In this document: one piece after another, positions 4,973 through 8,168 of the stretch
Position numbering within the stretch: the stretch's first letter is position 1
Layout of the letters: each line of letters starts with the position of its first letter
Source: Acidobacteriota bacterium
Lineage (GTDB): Bacteria; Acidobacteriota; Blastocatellia; Pyrinomonadales; Pyrinomonadaceae
Length of the DNA: 8,168 bases
Assembly: GCA_963169175.1 (NCBI GenBank)
Contig: CAUJFK010000149.1
Span: forward strand, 1-8,168
Reading direction: 5' to 3'
Notes under the pieces: generated by a model
Database searches by the model: none
Seen by the model: only the letters and a program-made list of their open reading frames with translations
Told to the model about the DNA's origin: nothing
Translations under genes and position numbers: made by a program

Positions 4973-7780
4973 TCAAATCCCTGCACCGTGGCATTTTTTG
5001 AATTTCTTTCCGGAGCCGCAGTAGCAGGGTTCGTTTGGTTTTGTTTTGGGCTGATCGCGGACGAACGGGGTGTGTCTCGCGGCTTCGGCACCGGCGGCTT
5101 CGGCTCCGGCCATCGCACCGGTGAATGCCATTCCGGCGGCCTGGCGGCGGGCACGCTGGTGTTCGAGACGGGCGAGGCGTTCCTGTTCTTCCTGCTCGTC
5201 GTGGCTGACGATCTGTAGGTGGAACAGTGCCTTGGTCGTGTTCGTGTCGATGCGGTCAAGCATGTCCTGAAACATCGTAAAGCTCTGCTTTTTATATTCC
5301 ACAAGCGGATCTTTCTGCCCGTAACCTACCAGGCCGATGCCTTGTTTTACCTGATCGATCGACGCAAGATGGTCTTTCCATTGCGAGTCGATGATGTTGA
5401 GCATGATGTAACGCTCATAAGCACGCAGGCTTTCTTCACCCGCCATCTTTTCCTTTTCGGCATAGCTTGCCGATGCCTGTTTCCAGATGGCTTCCGCGAT
5501 CTGGTCCGGCCCCATCCGCTTGAAATCAACGCCGGCATCAGCCGCCGGGTCAAGGGCGTAAATGCTTTCGATCTCGGCCGCGTATGTGTCAACATCCCAC
5601 TTGTCGGGTGTGACATTCATCGTCAGAAAATGCCCGGTCAGATCGTTCAGCAGATCGTGTGCGACACCGGTGTCACCAAGCAGATACTCGCGATGCTCCG
5701 GCTCAAACATCAACTGGCGGCGAAGGCCGTAGATGGTCTCACGCTGTTTGTTCATCACGTCGTCGTATTTTAGAACGTGTTTACGCGTTTCAAAGTTGCG
5801 TGCCTCGACGGCCTTTTGGGCACGTTCGATCTGGCGTGAAACGGTCCTTGATTCGATCGCAACGCCCTTTTCCATCCCGAGCCATTCCATCATCGAACGC
5901 ACCTTATCGCCCGCGAAAATTCGCATCAGATCGTCTTCCAATGAAAGGACAAATCGGGACGAACCGGGATCGCCCTGACGGCCGGCACGTCCGCGAAGCT
6001 GGTTGTCGATGCGGCGCGATTCGTGCCGCTCGGTACCGAGAATGTGCAATCCACCGGCGGCGATCACTTCTTTCGCCTCGGCCTGGACGACGGCCTTTGC
6101 TTTTTTTAGCTCTTCTTCAAACTGTTCGGGCGTGGCTTCGTCGGGGTTGATCTCCTGTCGCTTCAGATATTCGCGGGCAAGGGAATCGGGGTTGCCGCCG
6201 AGCAAAATGTCGGTACCGCGGCCGGCCATGTTCGTTGCGATGGTGACCGCTCCTTTGCGGCCCGCCTGAGCGATGATCTCGGCCTCGCGTTCGTGATATT
6301 TGGCGTTGAGCACGTTGTGTTTTACACCAAGCTGCTTTAGGCGTTCGGCGACGAGTTCGGAGTTTTCGACCGAGACCGTACCGACAAGAACGGGCTGGCC
6401 TTTTGCGTGCAGCTCCCTGATCTCTTCGACAACGGCGTCCCATTTTTCGGGCAGCGTCCGATAGATAACATCCGATGTGTCCTTGCGGACCATCGGCATG
6501 TTGGTCGGTATCTGAACAACGTCGAGCGAGTAAACTGTGCCGAATTCTTCTGCTTCCGTTTCCGCCGTACCGGTCATACCGCCAAGCTTTTCGTACATGC
6601 GGAAATAGTTCTGCAAGGTTATTGTCGCAAGCGTTTGGTTCTCACGTTCGATCTTGACGCCTTCTTTGGCCTCGACCGCCTGGTGCAGCCCGTCGGACCA
6701 GCGGCGGCCCTGCATAAGCCGGCCGGTGAAGTCGTCAACGATGATCACTTCGCCTTCCTGCACGACGTAGTGATGATCCGCCTTATACAACGTGTGAGCT
6801 TTCAACGCCTGTTCGACACAATGGAGAATGTCCATATTCGCCGGGTCGTAAAGGTTCGACACGCCGAGAAGCCGCTCTGCTTTGCTGACGCCCTGTTCGG
6901 TCAGCACTGACGAATGGTTCTTTTCATCAAGCAGGTAATCGCCGGTCGTTACCTTGGTCTCCTCGTCCTTGTGGCCGAGTTCGAGGTGCGGAATTATTTC
7001 GTTGGCGACATAGTATTTATCGGTCTCATCATCGGTCGCACCCGAAATGATAAGCGGCGTCCGGGCCTCGTCGATAAGGATCGAGTCAACTTCGTCGATG
7101 ATCGCAAAATAATGGTCGGGCTGGACCAGCGATTCGACATCGAACTTCATATTGTCGCGAAGATAGTCAAAGCCGAATTCGTTGTTCGTCCCGTAGGTTA
7201 TGTCACAGGCGTATGCATCCTTGCGTTCGACATCGTCCTGATCGTTCTGGATAACGCCGACCGAAAGGCCGAGGAACTGGTGGATCTTGCCCATCCACTC
7301 GGCATCGCGTGACGCGAGATAGTCGTTGACCGTCACGACGTGGACGCCCTTGCCGGGACGGGCGTTGAGGTAGACGGCGAGCGTCGCAACGAGGGTCTTG
7401 CCCTCGCCGGTCCGCATCTCGGCGATGCGGCCCTGGTGCAGGGCGATGCCGCCGACCATCTGCACATCGAAATGCCGCATTCCGGTGACGCGTTTTGAAG
7501 CTTCTCGAACGGTGGCGAAGGCTTCGACCAAAATTTCGTGCAGTATCTCCTGCTCTTTTTTGCGGCGTTCATCCTTGTCGGTAATGCCCTCAAGCGTAGC
7601 CGCGACCCGTTCTTTGAATTTAACTGTCTGGGCCTTTAGCTCATCATCTGACAACGCCTGTATCTGCGGCTCGATATCGTTTATCTGCTGAACGGCCGTT
7701 TTTACTTTTTTGAGAAAGACATCGCTCGATGAGCCGAATATCTTCTTGACTAATTTGTCTGCAAACTTGTTCGTTGCCAT
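4973..7780 (-). CDS. secA: Preprotein translocase ATPase SecA
   Basis: SecA, 935 residues, is the motor that drives unfolded preproteins through SecYEG in the cytoplasmic membrane. Domains in order: N-terminal helix and start of nucleotide-binding fold 1, Walker A MRTGEGKT (122-129), GTNNEFGFDYLRDN (197-210), Walker B/DEAD-like IIDEVDSILIDEARTP (227-242), the preprotein-binding insert, GGMTGTAETE, NMAGRGTDILLGG near 515-527 and GRAGRQGDPGSSRF near 596 in fold 2, then the helical scaffold and wing region with IDSQWKDHL and Q.DPLVEYK. An Ala/Gly-rich linker leads to the SEC-C zinc tail CYCGSGKKFKKCHG, with C919, C921, C930 and H931 as ligands, used to bind SecB or ribosomes. Length is normal; no key residue is missing. 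ATG 7778-7780 has AGAGGG as ribosome site. It is monocistronic by appearance, with its own terminator. Confidence 0.98.
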   Translation of the reverse strand: MATNKFADKLVKKIFGSSSDVFLKKVKTAVQQINDIEPQIQALSDDELKAQTVKFKERVAATLEGITDKDERRKKEQEILHEILVEAFATVREASKRVTGMRHFDVQMVGGIALHQGRIAEMRTGEGKTLVATLAVYLNARPGKGVHVVTVNDYLASRDAEWMGKIHQFLGLSVGVIQNDQDDVERKDAYACDITYGTNNEFGFDYLRDNMKFDVESLVQPDHYFAIIDEVDSILIDEARTPLIISGATDDETDKYYVANEIIPHLELGHKDEETKVTTGDYLLDEKNHSSVLTEQGVSKAERLLGVSNLYDPANMDILHCVEQALKAHTLYKADHHYVVQEGEVIIVDDFTGRLMQGRRWSDGLHQAVEAKEGVKIERENQTLATITLQNYFRMYEKLGGMTGTAETEAEEFGTVYSLDVVQIPTNMPMVRKDTSDVIYRTLPEKWDAVVEEIRELHAKGQPVLVGTVSVENSELVAERLKQLGVKHNVLNAKYHEREAEIIAQAGRKGAVTIATNMAGRGTDILLGGNPDSLAREYLKRQEINPDEATPEQFEEELKKAKAVVQAEAKEVIAAGGLHILGTERHESRRIDNQLRGRAGRQGDPGSSRFVLSLEDDLMRIFAGDKVRSMMEWLGMEKGVAIESRTVSRQIERAQKAVEARNFETRKHVLKYDDVMNKQRETIYGLRRQLMFEPEHREYLLGDTGVAHDLLNDLTGHFLTMNVTPDKWDVDTYAAEIESIYALDPAADAGVDFKRMGPDQIAEAIWKQASASYAEKEKMAGEESLRAYERYIMLNIIDSQWKDHLASIDQVKQGIGLVGYGQKDPLVEYKKQSFTMFQDMLDRIDTNTTKALFHLQIVSHDEQEEQERLARLEHQRARRQAAGMAFTGAMAGAEAAGAEAARHTPFVRDQPKTKPNEPCYCGSGKKFKKCHGAGI

Positions 7781-7785
7781 TTTAT

Positions 7786-7791
7786 CCCTCT
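7786..7791 (-). promoter_or_regulatory. secA ribosome binding site
   Basis: AGAGGG on the - strand lies 5 bases from the secA ATG and fixes that start. I see no convincing -35/-10 pair in the 117 bases between secA and the transposase gene, so the secA promoter may be atypical or lie further upstream. Confidence 0.65.
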
Positions 7792-7808
7792 AAATTCTCG
7801 ATATCGCG

Positions 7809-7832
7809 TGTCCGTGGCCATGTCCGTAGCCC
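7809..7832. repeat. 12-bp tandem repeat upstream of secA
   Basis: TGTCCGTGGCCA (7809-7820) is directly followed by TGTCCGTAGCCC (7821-7832), 10 of 12 bases identical. Its second unit ends in the left arm of the REP-like hairpin. It may be a by-product of slippage at the edge of that element. Confidence 0.5.
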
Positions 7833-7849
7833 GCACGTAAGTAAGGGCT
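7828..7849. repeat. REP-like hairpin
   Basis: AGCCC (7828-7832) and GGGCT (7845-7849) pair across a 12-base centre, GCACGTAAGTAA. The element lies 48 bases past the stop of a REP-associated-type transposase gene, the usual place for the short palindromes such enzymes act on. Only one copy is in the window, so REP status is an inference. Confidence 0.5.
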
Positions 7850-7897
7850 CAACCCTCCCAACACTCACCTCAACCGAACATCATCGACATGCCCACC

Positions 7898-8168
7898 TCA
7901 TTCAAACCGCGGCAGCTCACCACCCTGCCCATTTACCACATATTCCACGGCATGGGCAATATGCTCCTCACTCCAACGATATCTTGTGCTCCCATGCCGG
8001 CTCCAGGCCGTCTGGGCGACACCCAACAGCCCTGCGGCTCTCAAGGCCTTAGTCGAATACGCCTTAAAGCTATCCATGATCCGCTCGGGCGTTGCCGAAT
8101 TGCTGACAACCGTATGAGCGTGATTCGTCCTTACATGAATTCCGAACAAGCCATCGCCGCGAACGCGG
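7898..8168 (-). CDS. REP-associated/IS200-like tyrosine transposase, 3' part
   Basis: The frame is open from the right window edge to TGA 7898-7900; about 90 codons are seen and the start is outside. It contains HVRTNHAHTVVS, which matches the HUH strand of Y1 transposases (usually NHxHxxV), then PERIMDSFKAYSTKALR, the helix that in this family carries the catalytic Tyr (AYS), and WSRHGSTRYRWSEEHIAHAV with the final EYVVNGQGGELPRF. Y1 enzymes of the RAYT type nick single-stranded palindromic DNA. An ATG in the frame at 8149 is unlikely to be the real start because the frame continues upstream with family-like residues. The catalytic His pair and Tyr are present in the visible part. It reads toward secA on the same strand. 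Confidence 0.78.
   Translation of the reverse strand, partial: RVRGDGLFGIHVRTNHAHTVVSNSATPERIMDSFKAYSTKALRAAGLLGVAQTAWSRHGSTRYRWSEEHIAHAVEYVVNGQGGELPRFE

Noticed and set aside
4934..7691. Long + strand ORFs across secA, including several of more than 130 codons
   Set aside because: They are antisense to a complete secA, and their composition is that of shadow frames over high-GC-third-position codons.

Overview
The window looks like bacterial chromosome from a moderate-GC, Gram-negative-type organism. Its only housekeeping gene is secA, encoding a long SecA that ends in a SEC-C zinc-binding tail. An acidobacterial source (Pyrinomonadales/Blastocatellia-like) is a guess from the overall flavour: DUF433/DUF5615, DUF4258/YgiT and HigBA modules, a RAYT-like transposase and a REP-like hairpin. 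No rRNA, tRNA or marker search backs it.

Left third (1-2325, + strand): a compact toxin-antitoxin (TA) island. First comes the 3' end of a DUF433 antitoxin gene, then a DUF5615 PIN-like toxin gene killed by an in-frame amber codon. Next is an intact higB-higA pair behind a promoter with two matching 17-bp palindromes. A DUF4258-YgiT zinc-finger pair follows, then a 54-codon orphan ORF that reads like a ribbon-helix-helix protein. Two copies of a 69-bp direct repeat (64/69 identical) bracket higBA and sit at the module boundaries, so the island may have been assembled or reshuffled by recombination at repeats.

Middle (2326-4432, + strand): a good sigma70-type promoter drives one gene for a 634-residue secreted protein. 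It has a signal peptide and about four diverged tandem units of 130-170 residues. Its function is unknown.

Right (4433-8168, mostly - strand): the remains of a Fic-family gene keep the N-terminal Fic_N helix region and the C-terminal winged helix, but the whole catalytic core is deleted and the two ends are out of frame. Its promoter survives, with a perfect 10+3+10 palindrome between the -35 and -10 boxes. A strong hairpin terminator, full-length secA, a short spacer with a REP-like hairpin, and the 3' part of a Y1/REP-associated tyrosine transposase gene running off the window complete this part.

The theme is gain and decay of accessory defence/addiction-type genes next to a core secretion gene: one intact HigBA module, one intact DUF4258-YgiT module, one broken DUF433-DUF5615 module and one gutted fic gene that still has its operator. 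No CRISPR array, RNA gene or plainly new multi-gene system was found.
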